From positions 347,670,243-347,734,242 of the forward strand of contig CM040121.1 of assembly GCA_022559845.1 (NCBI GenBank): 64,000 bases of DNA, written 5' to 3'. Under the pieces are notes generated by a model that was not told the origin of the DNA, searched no databases, and saw only the letters and a list, made by a program, of their open reading frames with translations. Positions 53,385 through 64,000 of this stretch are shown piece after piece. The position numbers were made by a program, and so were the translations under genes. The number at the start of each line of letters is the position of its first letter. Position 1 is the stretch's first letter. The stretch is from Amorphophallus konjac. Taxonomy: Eukaryota; Streptophyta; Magnoliopsida; Alismatales; Araceae.

Positions 53385-56374
53385 GGATAAAAAATTTTAT
53401 GGGAATAAAATTTCCTAAATAGATAAATCCTCCCAAAATAAACTAAATAGTCAAAGAACTCAAATCAATGACAAAAGCCCAAACCATAATCATCACTATT
53501 GGGCTTAAACCCCACCCACATACGTTAAAAGGCCTCCCACACATGAAATAGTTAGAAGAGTTAATCACTAATGGGCCTTAAAAAGCCATGACCTTCTTAC
53601 GTCTAAGGAAAATAGGATATATATGTATATATACACATAATAGAAGGGTGTGTTACAAACCTAACACTTTATCACGTTCGAACATGCATGGGCTTTAGGT
53701 TTTTCATATAGGAACAGGGTGACGGCTGTCGTTTTAGCAAGAGAGGATTAACATGGGAAATTTTAAAACTAGTAGGATTCATACGTGGGAAACTTCTATT
53801 CCAATAGGACACTAAGAGCCAAATTCCTATATACTCGAACATACAAAAGCTACTACTACTTCTATGTTTGAAGGGAGTTCATGCCGCATCTTGCTGCCGT
53901 GAATGAGGAGAGAGAAATCTCGTCTTCTTCCTCTTCTTCCTAACAGACGAGGTCTTTGTCTTGCCGTAGTATTAAGAAGAAGCCCGACTTCTTCCTCCTT
54001 CTATCATCTGCGATCGTGCGTGAAGGAGAAGCTTTATGTGTTCTTCTTCTTTCATACTGCTGTCTTACGAGACGAAAAGTGAAGCTGTTGTTTCTTCTAG
54101 CCGTAGCTACCTACTGCTGCTGTTTCTTTTATTTTCTTCTTTGCCCATCGTCTCGATCAAACCCAAAGAGATAGGTGTTATCAAGTTACGAAGCCCAACC
54201 TGTTAATCACCGTAATATCATGCATATAGGTCATATAACATGATACCATGATTTTTGTTTTAGTACCTGTAGTTTTTAAGGTGTTTTTGTAAATAGCGAC
54301 CACGGCTTGGACGCCTATTCAATAAACACCCATTCAAATAGTTGCTAATTCCTGAATGCAATTAAATAAATATGACTTGTTAAAATTTAATAACTAAGTA
54401 ACCAGATGTTAAAATTAATGCATAAATAAATTTTTAGATTCCTGATATTTTCTTCTACCTGTTCATGTCTTCACTTTCCTGCTTTGATAAACTGAAAATA
54501 CCATGTGTTTGTGATTGTACCTGCCCGATGCGTAGCATCAGATAGATAATGGGCGACCGATACATAGTCGCTATTTAAATAATGATTGCCCTCACACAAG
54601 AGCGCTAATTTGTCAATAACCCGTGAAAGGAGAAAATATTGAAAATTGTGAATTAACGACCGAGATCAGGGCGTCATTTAAAGAATGAACGCCACTGTAA
54701 ACAGTCGCTATTTGAAATCATAAATAATAATTCTTGGAAAATCCTAGAATTAACGCCCTTATACAGTGTCGTTAATTTCCATTATATTCATGAAAATTCT
54801 CATATAAATCCTGATTGAACGACCTTTTAGAAGGTCGCTATTTCATTAAATAGCGACTTCTGTACAGGCGCAGTTCTCCTCTCCCACAGTTTTATTGTGT
54901 TTTGGCCCATATTGCGGGTCTATTGACACTCTCATCTCACATCCGTAGATGGAGTCCTTATTTTCGTTTCTATCGATTACACACTAACTCTCGGTGATGT
55001 TTGAACCCTCCACAGGATATTCCTTCCTTCGGACTGTTGATTTTATCATAGAGATCTCCGTAAGTCTACGCTAGTCTTGGATTCCCTCAAGGCAGCCGAG
55101 CAGGTTGTACCCTAAAAACTCATGACACCGTGTCTTGTCACGTCACTCTGAAGAAACAAGATGCTTTAGTCCACATAGAGCGCTAATTCTAGCCTCTTTG
55201 AGATGTCTTTCTCTATCAGTAATTGGCGACATTGACATGGGCGCCAGAAGGAATTGGTGACCTGTCAAGTGCCGTTGTTTCCCTGATATAGCGACCTGAG
55301 CCTGGGCGCTATTTCATCGAGCCTGTACTGTTCACAGGAATAGACGACCACGCATGTGGGTGCTATTTCTATAATTGGTGGCGACTGAGTGGGTGCCATT
55401 TACCTAGTTTCACGACATGTCTTGGTTTTTCGTGAGGATTAATGATGTGTCATACTTGTTCAAAGTTCAGCCCTTGAAATCCTTCATTCGTGAAATCTAC
55501 CTTATCATCTTACAATGGTTATTCCTTGGAACTCTATATTGGCTATAACTATAGTGGATGTCTAAAATATACATGAATCAATGCTTATGCATATAGGGCC
55601 TGATCTGGTCCTAGGAGGAGCACCCGAAAGTATTTGTGCCCATGGGAGCTATATTAATCACGGTGTGGCATTGCACAGAAGTGCATGACTAGCTTGATTT
55701 ATGGCATTCCACGATTCGTGCTTGACTTGACTTGACATGACATGACTTGCGTGGCCCGGAATGGATATGTACTTGCTTGATATTATGATAGCCAATTCAC
55801 ATGACATGACTTGTTATATGTACATGCTTGACTATCTTGATTCATTCTATATGTATATCTTGAAATCTAGTTAGTTCAGCTCTATTATCTCTTGATACAC
55901 TCTCTCTAAGTATTTTCATGCATACATGCATAGTTATACTTGAATTCATGTAACATGTAATTTACTTAAAGCAAGCTTGTACTTGAGATATAATTCGTAT
56001 TGAGCGTTCGCTCACCCTAGTGTTTCCCATATTTTTTTAAGGTAATTCCGATGACGAGGATCACTCGGAACGGAAAGGGCATGAGTGAAGAGCATAGAGA
56101 CATCTGACTATTAAAGCGTCTATCCAGTCGTGTCTTTTTCTACTTTCTTGAGTCAATCATTGTAATTTTCTTTTATTAAGTCAAGGTTGTCATTAGTACT
56201 TTATTGAGATTATGTAACAAAAAAATTCCCTTGATGGATATTATGAATAAAGGATTTGGTTTATCTCTACTTTTGCGTGCTCTGTCTGTGTGTCGAATAT
56301 ACTTATGCTCTGATTGACATGATTGATATAACTCGTCACGCATACCGGGTTCCTTCCACGCTTAGGGCGTGACA
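53385..56374 (+). repeat. Tekay 5' LTR, slightly truncated
   Basis: About 3.0 kb ending CTTAGGGCGTGACA. No coding capacity. It includes an array of short inverted repeats (54290-55400). Confidence 0.75.
54290..55400. repeat. Array of AATAGCGACC...GGGCGCTATT inverted repeats
   Basis: About ten imperfect palindromic units of 28-40 nt, each pairing (A)ATAGCGACC or ATTAACGACC with GG(G/T)CGCTATT. A clear one is near 54823-54853 (ACGACCTTTTAGAAGGTCGC). Confidence 0.65.
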
Positions 56375-56381
56375 GTTTTTG

Positions 56382-56394
56382 TGATATCAGAGCC
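56382..56394 (+). promoter_or_regulatory. Tekay primer-binding site
   Basis: TGATATCAGAGCC, one change from the iMet site. Confidence 0.8.
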
Positions 56395-56544
56395 TAGGAT
56401 ATTCAATTCCTAGGAAACCAAGTCCAAGGATAGGTTATAACTTTACCAGGTGAGATTGGGTAGAATCATGGGTTATGTTAACTTAGGGACTTAGACTTTG
56501 ATAAATCATATATTAATATAGTTACTTAAAAATCATGTAGGATC

Positions 56545-57520
56545 ATGGCCGCTGAACGTGCTCAATGGAGAGATATGCAATGCATTGTCTAAGGCCTCAC
56601 TCAGGCGCTACAACAAGTGGCACAGGGCGGAGCCAATCGTGGAGCGGGTGATCTCCATCGTAGCTTCCGAAACATGAACCCACCAAAATTTATTGGTTCG
56701 ACCGACCCCGATGATGCCGAGCACTAGATCAGGGAGATCGAGTGAATATTCCGTGTCATGCAATGCACGGATGAAGAAAAGGTACTGCTAGCAACTTTTC
56801 AACTAGAGCGGGATTCCCGATTCTGGTGGGAGTCAGTAGAAGCTACCTTGCCCCAAGAACAAGTCACGTGGGGTGAGTTTGTTGACTATTTCAACAATAA
56901 ATAGTGTTTAGATAATATCCAAGAGAAGAAGGCTGCGGAGTTCACCGCATTGAAGCAAAGGACATTATCCGTGACCGAGTATGAGGCCCAATTTTCCCGT
57001 CTATCAAGGTATGCACCGCATCTAGTGCATATAGAGAAGATGAAGGCCCGAAGGTTTCTAAACGGACTTAGGCCGCAATACATTACCCAACTGGCGCTGA
57101 TAGACATTCAATTCTATTCGGAGATGGTGCGAAGAGCCCAACTGTTAGAAGATGCCACAGAGTTGTCTGACCGGATCCATGGAAAAGATAAGAGGGAGCA
57201 TGTCACCAGCTATGGCACTTTCAAGCTAACCTTCAATAAAAAGAGGTCAAGCAATGGAGGAGTTTCCTCCCAAGAGAAGAAATTCAAGAAGAATAGTAAG
57301 CCCTTCTCCATCACTACCACACCTTCTAAGGAGGTGTGTAAGCATTGTGACATGGCCGGCCATAAGGCCAAGGAATGCTGGAGGAGATTGGGAGCTTGTC
57401 TCCATTGTGGGAGCCATGATCATCAGATTCCCAACTGCCCCTTGCTTAATGATCAAGCCAGAGACGAGAAGCGCCTGGTGAAGAAGCAAGCACGTCTCCA
57501 AGCTCTTCAAGAGGCTAAAC
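56545..57520 (+). pseudogene. gag: Tekay gag
   Basis: From MAAERAQWRDMQ: capsid motifs PPKFIGSTDPDDAEH, FQLERDSRFWWESV, EFVDYFNNK (stop follows), [20 protein letters not shown] and [12 protein letters not shown], then tandem zinc knuckles [15 protein letters not shown] and [14 protein letters not shown]. Stops lie at former CGA/TGG codons, as expected from cytosine deamination. Confidence 0.85.
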
Positions 57521-58404
57521 AAGATGAAGGCGGACTGGTGGAAGGTACCTTACAGATTTGTTCAAAGTCTGCTCGTGTCTTGTTTGATATCGGCGTATCA
57601 CATTCTTTTGTTTCTAAGAAGTTTGCTGATCCATTACCAATGGAACCGGAATGGATAGATTTAATCATTTCAACCCCTCTCAGGAACAAATCCGAGATCA
57701 CACACCAATATTTGAATTGTGAAGTTATGGTGAAAGGGAAGAATGTACCTGCCAACTTAATATGCTTAGACATGAAAGATTATGATGTTATACTTGGAGC
57801 CGACTGGCTATCCAGACACAAGGCAGTTATAGATTGCCGGAATAGAAAAATAACTTTTAAAGAGTTCCCGAAACTTGTCTACACTAGCCCTAAGGGTCAG
57901 AACAAGTCACCCATTATTTCGGCTCTCCGAGCTAGTAAGCTCTTAAGGAAAGGGTGCATGGCTTTCCTAGCTTTTGTGATTGCCACTGAAGTTAAGGAGA
58001 CCAAGATAGAAGACATCCGAGTAGTTCGGGAGTTTCCCGATGTGTTTCCAGAATATTTTCCTGGATTACCCCCACAAAGAGAAGTGGCCTTCACCATCGA
58101 CCTTGTCCCTGGTGCTGGCCCAGTTTCTAAGGCACCTTATAGGATGTCCCCCACCGAGCTCAAAGAGTTAAAAGAGCAATTGATGGATCTTTTGAAGAAA
58201 GGATTTATCATATCGAGCACTTCCCCGTGGGGAGCGCCCGTGTTATTTGTAAAGAAGAAGGATGGATCGATGAGACTCTGCATTGACTATCGGCAGTTGA
58301 ACCACCTTACAATCAAGAACAAGTACCTACTACCGAGGTTTGATGAGCTGTTCGATCAAATATCTGGATCCAAGTATTTCTCAAAGATTGATCTCAGGTC
58401 ATGA
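57521..58404 (+). pseudogene. pol: Tekay protease and RT N-terminal part
   Basis: The protease active site reads FDIGVSHSF where D-T/S-G is usual (catalytic Asp kept, next residue Ile). [18 protein letters not shown] follows, then [59 protein letters not shown] and YFSKIDLRS then a stop. Confidence 0.88.
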
Positions 58405-59400
58405 TATCACCAATTGAGGATCAAGAATGAAGACATTCATAAGACTACATTTCGGAGCAGGTATGGGCACTACGAATTTGTGTTATGCCTTTTGGACTAA
58501 CGAATGCCCTTACAGTCTTTATGCAGTTGATGAATAGTATATTCAGACCTTATTTGGATCAATTTGTAGTGGTCTTCATTGATGACATATTAATTTATTC
58601 AAAGACCAAAGAAGATAATGAGGAACACTTGAGGATTGCATTACAAATATTGAGAAAAAATCAACTATATGCCAAACTCAGCAAGTGCAACTTTTGGCTC
58701 GAGGAAGTGTCCTTCCTAGGACATGTGATCTCGAAGGATGGGATTTCTGTTGACCCGTAAAAAGTTGAGGCCGTAAAGAGTTGGGAAAGGCCAACCAATG
58801 CTACCGAGATCCGTAGTTTCTTGGGTCTAGCTGGCTATTACAGGCGATTCATCAAGGACTTCTCAAAGATTATCGTTCTGCTTACTTGGCTGACCCGTAA
58901 GGAGATTCCTTATAAGTGGGACAAAGAATGCGAGAAGAGCTTTCAAGCCTTGAAAGATCATCTAACAACCGCCCCAATTTTATCACTACCAATTGAAGGA
59001 GAGAAGTTCGAGGTATATACCGATGTGTCTGGCATTGGCCTCGAATGCGTATTAATGCAACAAGGGAGAGTCATTGCCTACTCATCTCGACAGTTAAAGA
59101 AGCATGAAGAAAACTACATGGTGCACGACTTAGAGTTGGCCGGGGTGGTATTTGCTATAAAGATCTGGAGACACTATCTCTATGGGGAATAGTTCACCAT
59201 GTACTCTGATCACAAGAGTCTCAAATATCTATTCTCTCAGAAGGAATTAAATATGAGATAAAAGCGTTGGCAAGAGTATCTCAAGGACTTCGACTTCACA
59301 ATACAATATCATCCTAGAAAGGGTAATTCCGTAGTTGATGTCCTTAGTCGAAAGCCGAGAGCCTTATTAGCCAACTGTATGATCCAAGAGTGGAGGTTGC
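58405..59400 (+). pseudogene. pol: Tekay RT C-terminal part and RNase H
   Basis: After a frameshift the RT continues with [16 protein letters not shown] and [13 protein letters not shown] (FIDD intact), [15 protein letters not shown] (stop), [16 protein letters not shown], then RNase H ([32 protein letters not shown]) and HPRKGNSVVDVLSRK. Confidence 0.88.
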
Positions 59401-60192
59401 TGGAGTAATTCTCTAAACTTGACATAAGTACGTACTAGGAGAAAATGTGTATTACTCTATCACACATGAGGATACTACCGGATCTACTCTCTGAAATCAA
59501 GGAGTTTTAAGACAGTGACCCGATGCTAGTAGAGATCAAGGATAAGCTAGAAGAACGTCCAGACATCAAGGTAGCATCAGATGGAAGATTATTATTCAAG
59601 GAAAGGACTTGTGTACCGGATTGCCCGGAATTGAAGAAGAAAATTTTAGAGGAAGCTCACCGATCAAGGTATACAATTCATCTCAGATCTACCAAGATGT
59701 ACCAAGACTTGAAACGGACCTTTTGGTGGCCCAACATGAAAAGGGAGGTAGTGGACTTTGTGTCTCGTTGTCTCACATGCCAACAAGTCAAGGCGGAACA
59801 CTAAAAGTCGGCCAGTAAGCTATATCCTCTGGATATTCCCAAGTGGAAGTGGGAGGATATCGGCATGGACTTCATTATGGGTCTGTCTAAATCTAAAGGT
59901 GGACATGATGGAATATGGGTCATCATAGATCGATTGACCAAGTTAGCTCACTTCTTGCCAATCAAGAGTCGATGGTCAGTTGATGTTCTTACCACCTTAT
60001 ACATCAAGGAAGTTGTTAGACTACATGGAGTTCCCGTTTAGATCATGTCTGACCTAGACCCGCATTTTAGCTCTCATTTTTGGAAGGGTCTACAACACTT
60101 CTTGGGGACGAGACTCAATTTTAGTACAGCTTTTCATCCTCAAATGGATGGTCAGACCGAGAGAACAAATCAAGTTGTAGAAGACATGCTGA
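59401..60192 (+). pseudogene. pol: Tekay integrase, interrupted
   Basis: HHCC domain (EAHRSRYTIHLRSTKMYQDL, CLTCQQVKAEH then stop), catalytic Asp in GMDFIMGL, Asp in IMSDLDPHFSSHFW, Glu in QTERTNQVVEDML. Element D begins directly after this block at 60193. Confidence 0.88.
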
Positions 60193-62592
60193 TGTGACAC
60201 GACCTAGGGGGTTCTTCACATGATCAAATGACCCATTGGACCTAGCAAGCAACCAACGCACGAACCGGTGACTTTACTCGGGCGGACTCACCCGCTAAGC
60301 GCACTCTTGTGCCCGTAGGCAAACCGGTGATAGTGGTGAGGGTCCGGGACGGGCCCTTGCTGCTCCGAGGGTTGGCTAGCTTAGGATTGGACCTCTCAAG
60401 GGTCCTAGGATGTCCACTCTCATAGACGGCCAGCACGCCGAGGGCGTGGGTATTAACGGTTCACTCACAACTCACCCGCGGTAATCATTCATTCACAAGC
60501 AAATTTGAGTTCGGGCACTCCACTTACCACCGACGGCACTAAGATACAATACTACTCAAGCAAGGAAATTTCAGCAAAGAGGAGTGTGCAGTGGCTCACC
60601 TAGTCGGTGTGAAGACACCGATCCCGGTCAGAGACGAGGGCGAGCGAGGAAGCGTGGGCTTACCCGCACGCCGCGCCGGAGAAGCTTCAACCTGAAATTA
60701 TAAATTACATGCACTACACCCCATGCAAGGGGGGGGGGGGGTTCTTGGGGTGGGGGTTAAGGTGTTACAATCAAAACTACCACCACGCAGGGTGGGGCCT
60801 TCAGCCGGCCAAGCGGGGTGGGGAAAATAAGGTAAAGAATGTCGGTTGAGTGTGGATGCCGAATCTGCCGGTTATCTGCGAACAGGGACAGTGGGGCGGT
60901 GTAATGACCGTAGATCCTTCTCACGAATTTTGCCGATAGCGAGACTGGCGGCAAAAGCTTCATAACAGGTACAGGAACGCTTCAGATTTTTGTGAATTTC
61001 TTCTGAGACCGTGGCTGACCGGAGCAGAGGTTGGAACAGGACATGAGGTTTTCTGATCCACAGTTGCAGACTTCTGGCAGCAGGTTGCAGAGGATGCCAC
61101 GCACTCTCCCAAACTCCGATCAGCACAAAACCAGCGGTGAGGACTTCGTGGCCAAAGTAGCTTTCAGCCGAAGGTAACGGGGCTACAATCAGAGGTCGAG
61201 GGCGGTCGGTGTACCCTGAAGAGTTGGCACTGGTCGGAGTAGACGGCAGGAGACAGAACTGGAGAGCTCGGGGGAGAAAATTCGTAACTCCTTCCTCCGG
61301 CAGCCGAATGAGATTCTATTTCTTGATCTTGGAAGAAGACTAGCAGAGGAAGAACTTTGATGAAGGGGCTTCAGCCTGAATCCGCTAGGGTTCGTCGTGG
61401 CAGAGTGATCTCTCAGGTTCTGATGCTTGGCAGGGAGGGTTCTGCGCAGTCGTGGGAGAACGGAGTTCCTGGACAGCCCCGAGCTCCGATGAAGACGAAA
61501 CCACTTTGGTGTCGAAGAGGATAGGCAGACGCTTCCACGGATGTATCTTGGGCCTTCAGAATCACCCGGAGGAAGCCGTGGTCACCTCTGCAAGTCGGTA
61601 CTCTTCTTCTGATCTGCAACTAAAACTGTAGGTTGAAGATGACGGGGGGGAATGGGGTATGTGGGAGGGGAAATGGGGGTGGATGAGTGTAGGAGTGACC
61701 CCTGGTTGTAAGGGGGTCTTGGAGGGGGTGTTCCAAGGTGTGTATGAGGGAGAATGGGGTCTAGAAGGTGGTGTTTACAGTGGGTGAGAGTGGAGCTACG
61801 AATTTAGGATGGGTGGGGAAGAGAGAAGGAGAGATCTTTCTCCAAAATTTGAAAATGGACTAATGTGGTTAGTGGGGCTTTGGGAATGGGAAGAGTTGTG
61901 TTGGGGAAGGGAATGGGTGCTTGGGGTAGTGGGAAGGGTGCTTGGGGAAGTGGGTGGGGTAGTTGGGGGTTGGGAGGTGGAGCTAGGATTGGTGGAAGCT
62001 CCCTTGGGACTAGGGGGTGGAGTAATGGTGGCTTGGGGAAGTGGAGGGTCTTAAATGAGGTGGGTAGCTAGTGGAGGTGGTTGGGGAAGGGAGGAGAGAG
62101 AAGCAAATTCGGAATTGGGTGTTGAGGAGAGAGAAAGTGGAGTGAAAAAGAGAGATTAAGAGAGGGAAGGGTGGGGAATCTCTCCCCTAGGGCATCTCAC
62201 CCAAGAAATGTTGGAATCACTCCACTAAACTAAGCTTTGGACTCTCAAATGGCATTTTTCATTGATTGATTCATTGATTGATTAAGTTCAAATGGAGGAA
62301 ATGGGGTCCTATATATAGGAAACCCACATTTCTACAAAAGACCCTGACAAAAGCCTCATTGACAAATAACCGAAGGGGTAGGAGAGCTCATTGGGCCAAG
62401 CCCAAAGAAATGGGCCCAATTAGCACATTACACAATCTAATGACACTCAAACATAGGAAAATAAATGCTAGACCTAGGGAAATGACTCAAATAAAATGAA
62501 AATTACATCAATGACTCAAATAAAAATTACATAGGACTCAAAATTAAATGACTAGACCATGCCTGATGAAATAGGAGGTGATGTTCTCATCA
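60193..62592 (-). repeat. Element D 3' LTR
   Basis: 2400 bp. On the plus strand it starts TGTGACACGACC and ends ATGTTCTCATCA. The minus-strand TATA (CCTATATATAGG, near 62310-62322) is only about 280 bp from the LTR start, leaving some 2.1 kb of R/U5. A poly-G run is at 60730-60741, and 61640-62050 is very G-rich. Confidence 0.82.
60430..60452 (-). other. Leader hairpin 2, element D
   Basis: Minus strand CACGCC-CTC-GGCGTG, the same stem as in A, B and C with a 3-nt loop, about 240 bp before the LTR end. Confidence 0.4.
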
Positions 62593-63999
62593 TACTCCTG
62601 GGGTGCAAAGAACTCGACTCCGTCGAGTATGAGTCCACCGGGGGGAGAAGAGGTCCTCCGACGCAACTCCGAGCAAGCTTCAACCTCCAAACTCAACCTC
62701 ACGTTCGCAACCAGGGGACGACGCTTCAACTCCTCAAGGTGGCTTGGACACACCCTCTTGCCGATGATAGTACCTTGCTTGCCCAGTATTGCCTCCGTGT
62801 GCACACGTCGGGCTCTCAAGTTGTTATGGGGAAGCTCTCTGAGGGTGTCGCTCACAAAGATGGGGGTAGGCTCAAGGTGCTCACTAGGATCTACCGCGGT
62901 GCCCTTAGAGGGTGCTAGATCCGTTACATGAAAAGTGAGGTATATCCCAAAATCCCATGAGTAAATCCAACCCATAAGCCAGGTTGCCAAAGCCACTTGG
63001 AACATGGAAGGTCCAAGTCCTCGTGCCCTCGATTTGGAGGTGGCCCTAAGGTAGAGCCATTCCAAAACCACCATCGTGAGGTTGCCTTCTTGGAATTCGA
63101 AGTGCCACTCGTGAGTTTTTGCCCGCTTATTACGACCCTCACCGCCCATTGCTAGATGCTTGCTTGAATGAGTATGCCTTGAGCTACGGTGCGGTGTGGG
63201 TGGGAAGTGTGTGGTATGCAAAGGGGGACCGGGGCAACCAAAAGTAGACCTATCATGTAATGATGCAGTGTAGACTTCGGTCAACCTAGGTGGGCCGGGA
63301 CACCCGTAGGTGGCCCTATCATGCAAAGTGGTGATAAATATCGGGGGACCCGGACATCCGTAGATGCCTTTGACATGTGTATGACTAATGTGAAGTGAGG
63401 GAGGGCCGGGGCATCCATATGTGTCCCTTTCATGTATGGGTGTGATGAGTGCCGGGGGGCCCGGACATCCGTGAATGCTCCTATCATGTTTAAGACTTAT
63501 GATGAATGACGGTGGCCCATTACATCCGAATATGGAACTCTCATGCTTAAGACTCATGATGAATGGAGGTGGACCATTACATCCAAAAATGGTCCATTCA
63601 TGCTTCCTACTTGACATGTGGGTGTTGTGAATGAATGGACCCATCTTATGAATCATGCCAAGTGATGTGTTATGCCAAGACTTATGCATTCCTTTCCCAA
63701 AGATGACTTCCATGTGTATGGGTGTGGGATGGCCTTTGAACTTCCATGTGAAAGGGTCAAAAGGATCTAGGAAGGTGGGCATTATGGAGAGGGGGTCTTC
63801 TTTGCTTCCTAGGCATATGTTGTCTATGGTGATGGTTCCCTTTGTGTGGCCCAAGTCTTGGAAGAGGTGTTCTTGGTCCAACATGGTTGGTTGGGGTAGG
63901 GAAAGGGGAGTTGTGGGTAAGGTGGGTGTATTACATGGGTACCTAGACTCCCATTGGAAGGGATCAAAGGGGTCATGGACTGGGCTTCCTAGAGGAAGG
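62544..63999 (-). CDS. Element D proline-rich protein with tandem CPGPP repeats (partial)
   Basis: The frame is open to the window edge (an internal ATG at 63884) and stops at 62544, 49 nt inside the LTR. It has two DPFDPF blocks, then seven tandem units of about 19 residues with core F/YGC(N/P)GPP (63220-63620), separated by basic His-Asp-Arg spacers. A hydrophobic Trp-rich stretch and a VEFFAPQ block before the LTR follow. Element B gag also ends FGCPGPP and has PFDPF, so the two are probably related. No zinc knuckle or enzyme motif. Function unknown; it may be a gag-like structural protein. Confidence 0.6.
   Translation of the reverse strand, partial: LPLGSPVHDPFDPFQWESRYPCNTPTLPTTPLSLPQPTMLDQEHLFQDLGHTKGTITIDNICLGSKEDPLSIMPTFLDPFDPFTWKFKGHPTPIHMEVIFGKGMHKSWHNTSLGMIHKMGPFIHNTHMSSRKHEWTIFGCNGPPPFIMSLKHESSIFGCNGPPSFIISLKHDRSIHGCPGPPALITPIHERDTYGCPGPPSLHISHTHVKGIYGCPGPPIFITTLHDRATYGCPGPPRLTEVYTASLHDRSTFGCPGPPLHTTHFPPTPHRSSRHTHSSKHLAMGGEGRNKRAKTHEWHFEFQEGNLTMVVLEWLYLRATSKSRARGLGPSMFQVALATWLMGWIYSWDFGIYLTFHVTDLAPSKGTAVDPSEHLEPTPIFVSDTLRELPHNNLRARRVHTEAILGKQGTIIGKRVCPSHLEELKRRPLVANVRLSLEVEACSELRRRTSSPPGGLILDGVEFFAPQEYDENITSYFIRHGLVI
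63220..63620 (-). repeat. Seven tandem 57-nt coding repeats (CPGPP)
   Basis: The two units furthest from the LTR read CNGPP, the other five CPGPP. Spacers vary by 1-6 residues, so this is an amino-acid-level repeat array and not a recent slippage product. Confidence 0.8.
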
Positions 64000-64000
64000 A

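Larger units (their letters stand above)
53385..60192 (+). mobile_element. Decayed Tekay-type chromovirus, cut by element D
   Basis: A long LTR, an iMet primer site, then gag-pol with many stops up to the integrase Glu block. The left LTR tip is missing (the right tip GGGCGTGACA predicts TGTCACGC at the start), so the junction with copia-3 is not a clean insertion. The 3' part lies beyond element D. Confidence 0.8.
60193..64000 (-). mobile_element. Element D: non-autonomous chromovirus relative (3' LTR and 3' ORF)
   Basis: Inserted in the Tekay integrase; flanking bases GCTGA (60188-60192) should recur at the far end outside the window. The 3' LTR and part of one long ORF are visible. Polypurine and LTR-start sequence resemble A and B: TACTCGACGGAGTCGAGTTCTT precedes the LTR, as in A, and the ORF runs into the LTR. 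Confidence 0.82.

Noticed and set aside
61620..62060. Gly/Trp-rich ORFs in the element D LTR
   Set aside because: They follow from G-rich leader sequence and overlap in several frames without a family match.
62544..63884. CPGPP protein as a host proline-rich protein gene
   Set aside because: The frame runs into the element D LTR, is preceded in the element by DPFDPF blocks shared with element B gag, and lacks promoter or intron signs of a host gene.

Overview
This window looks like gene-free plant heterochromatin made almost entirely of LTR retrotransposons stacked inside one another. I see no host protein gene, rRNA or tRNA. The organism is a flowering plant: SIRE-type Copia, Tat/Ogre-type Gypsy, Tekay-type and CRM-like chromoviruses occur together, and most elements are primed by initiator tRNA-Met. 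I cannot name the species. The CRM-like pol motifs and dense nesting suggest pericentromeric DNA, but that is inference.

Left block (1-31246). A minus-strand SIRE-type Copia element ('copia-1', 79-31241, target duplication GGCCT) sits inside an older open reading frame whose halves lie at 3-78 and 31247-31614. Copia-1 is itself split by three insertions. Element A (4391-13920, duplication ATTGC) is a very young CRM-like chromovirus with an intact pol. Element B (16682-23943, duplication GTTCT) is a non-autonomous relative. Element C (28242-30439) is an internally deleted relative sitting in the copia-1 5' LTR.

Middle block (31247-44820). The host reading frame ends before a plus-strand LTR starting at 31876. 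Two head-to-tail minus-strand Tat-lineage Gypsy copies follow (copy 1 about 32584-38939, copy 2 38940-42474). Copy 1 begins inside the reverse transcriptase of copy 2. Next comes the 3' end and LTR of a second Copia element (copia-2, 42475-44820).

Right block (44821-64000). A Gypsy gag scrap and low-complexity DNA lead into a decayed plus-strand Ogre/Tat-like gag-protease-RT remnant (about 46900-50864). This is cut by the 5' LTR and gag start of a third Copia element (copia-3, 50865-53384), which abuts a decayed Tekay chromovirus (about 53385-60192). Element D (60193 to past the window end, minus strand) is inserted in the Tekay integrase.

How the parts relate. A, B, C and D appear to be one extended family: all have LTRs of about 2.1-2.4 kb with a short U3 and a very long R/U5 leader, similar LTR tips, and a conserved leader hairpin. 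A and B share nearly identical polypurine tracts and a common primer site. A has all enzymes but no capsid domain that I can find, with a protease-like domain lacking its catalytic triplet in its place. B has an intact capsid-type gag and an intact chromodomain reading frame but no enzymes. D encodes a proline-rich protein with seven tandem CPGPP units. Because A moved recently, a split gag/pol system in which partners complement one another is the most interesting hypothesis here. Separately, each of the three Copia LTR families carries its own array of a short GTCG-core motif upstream of its TATA box.
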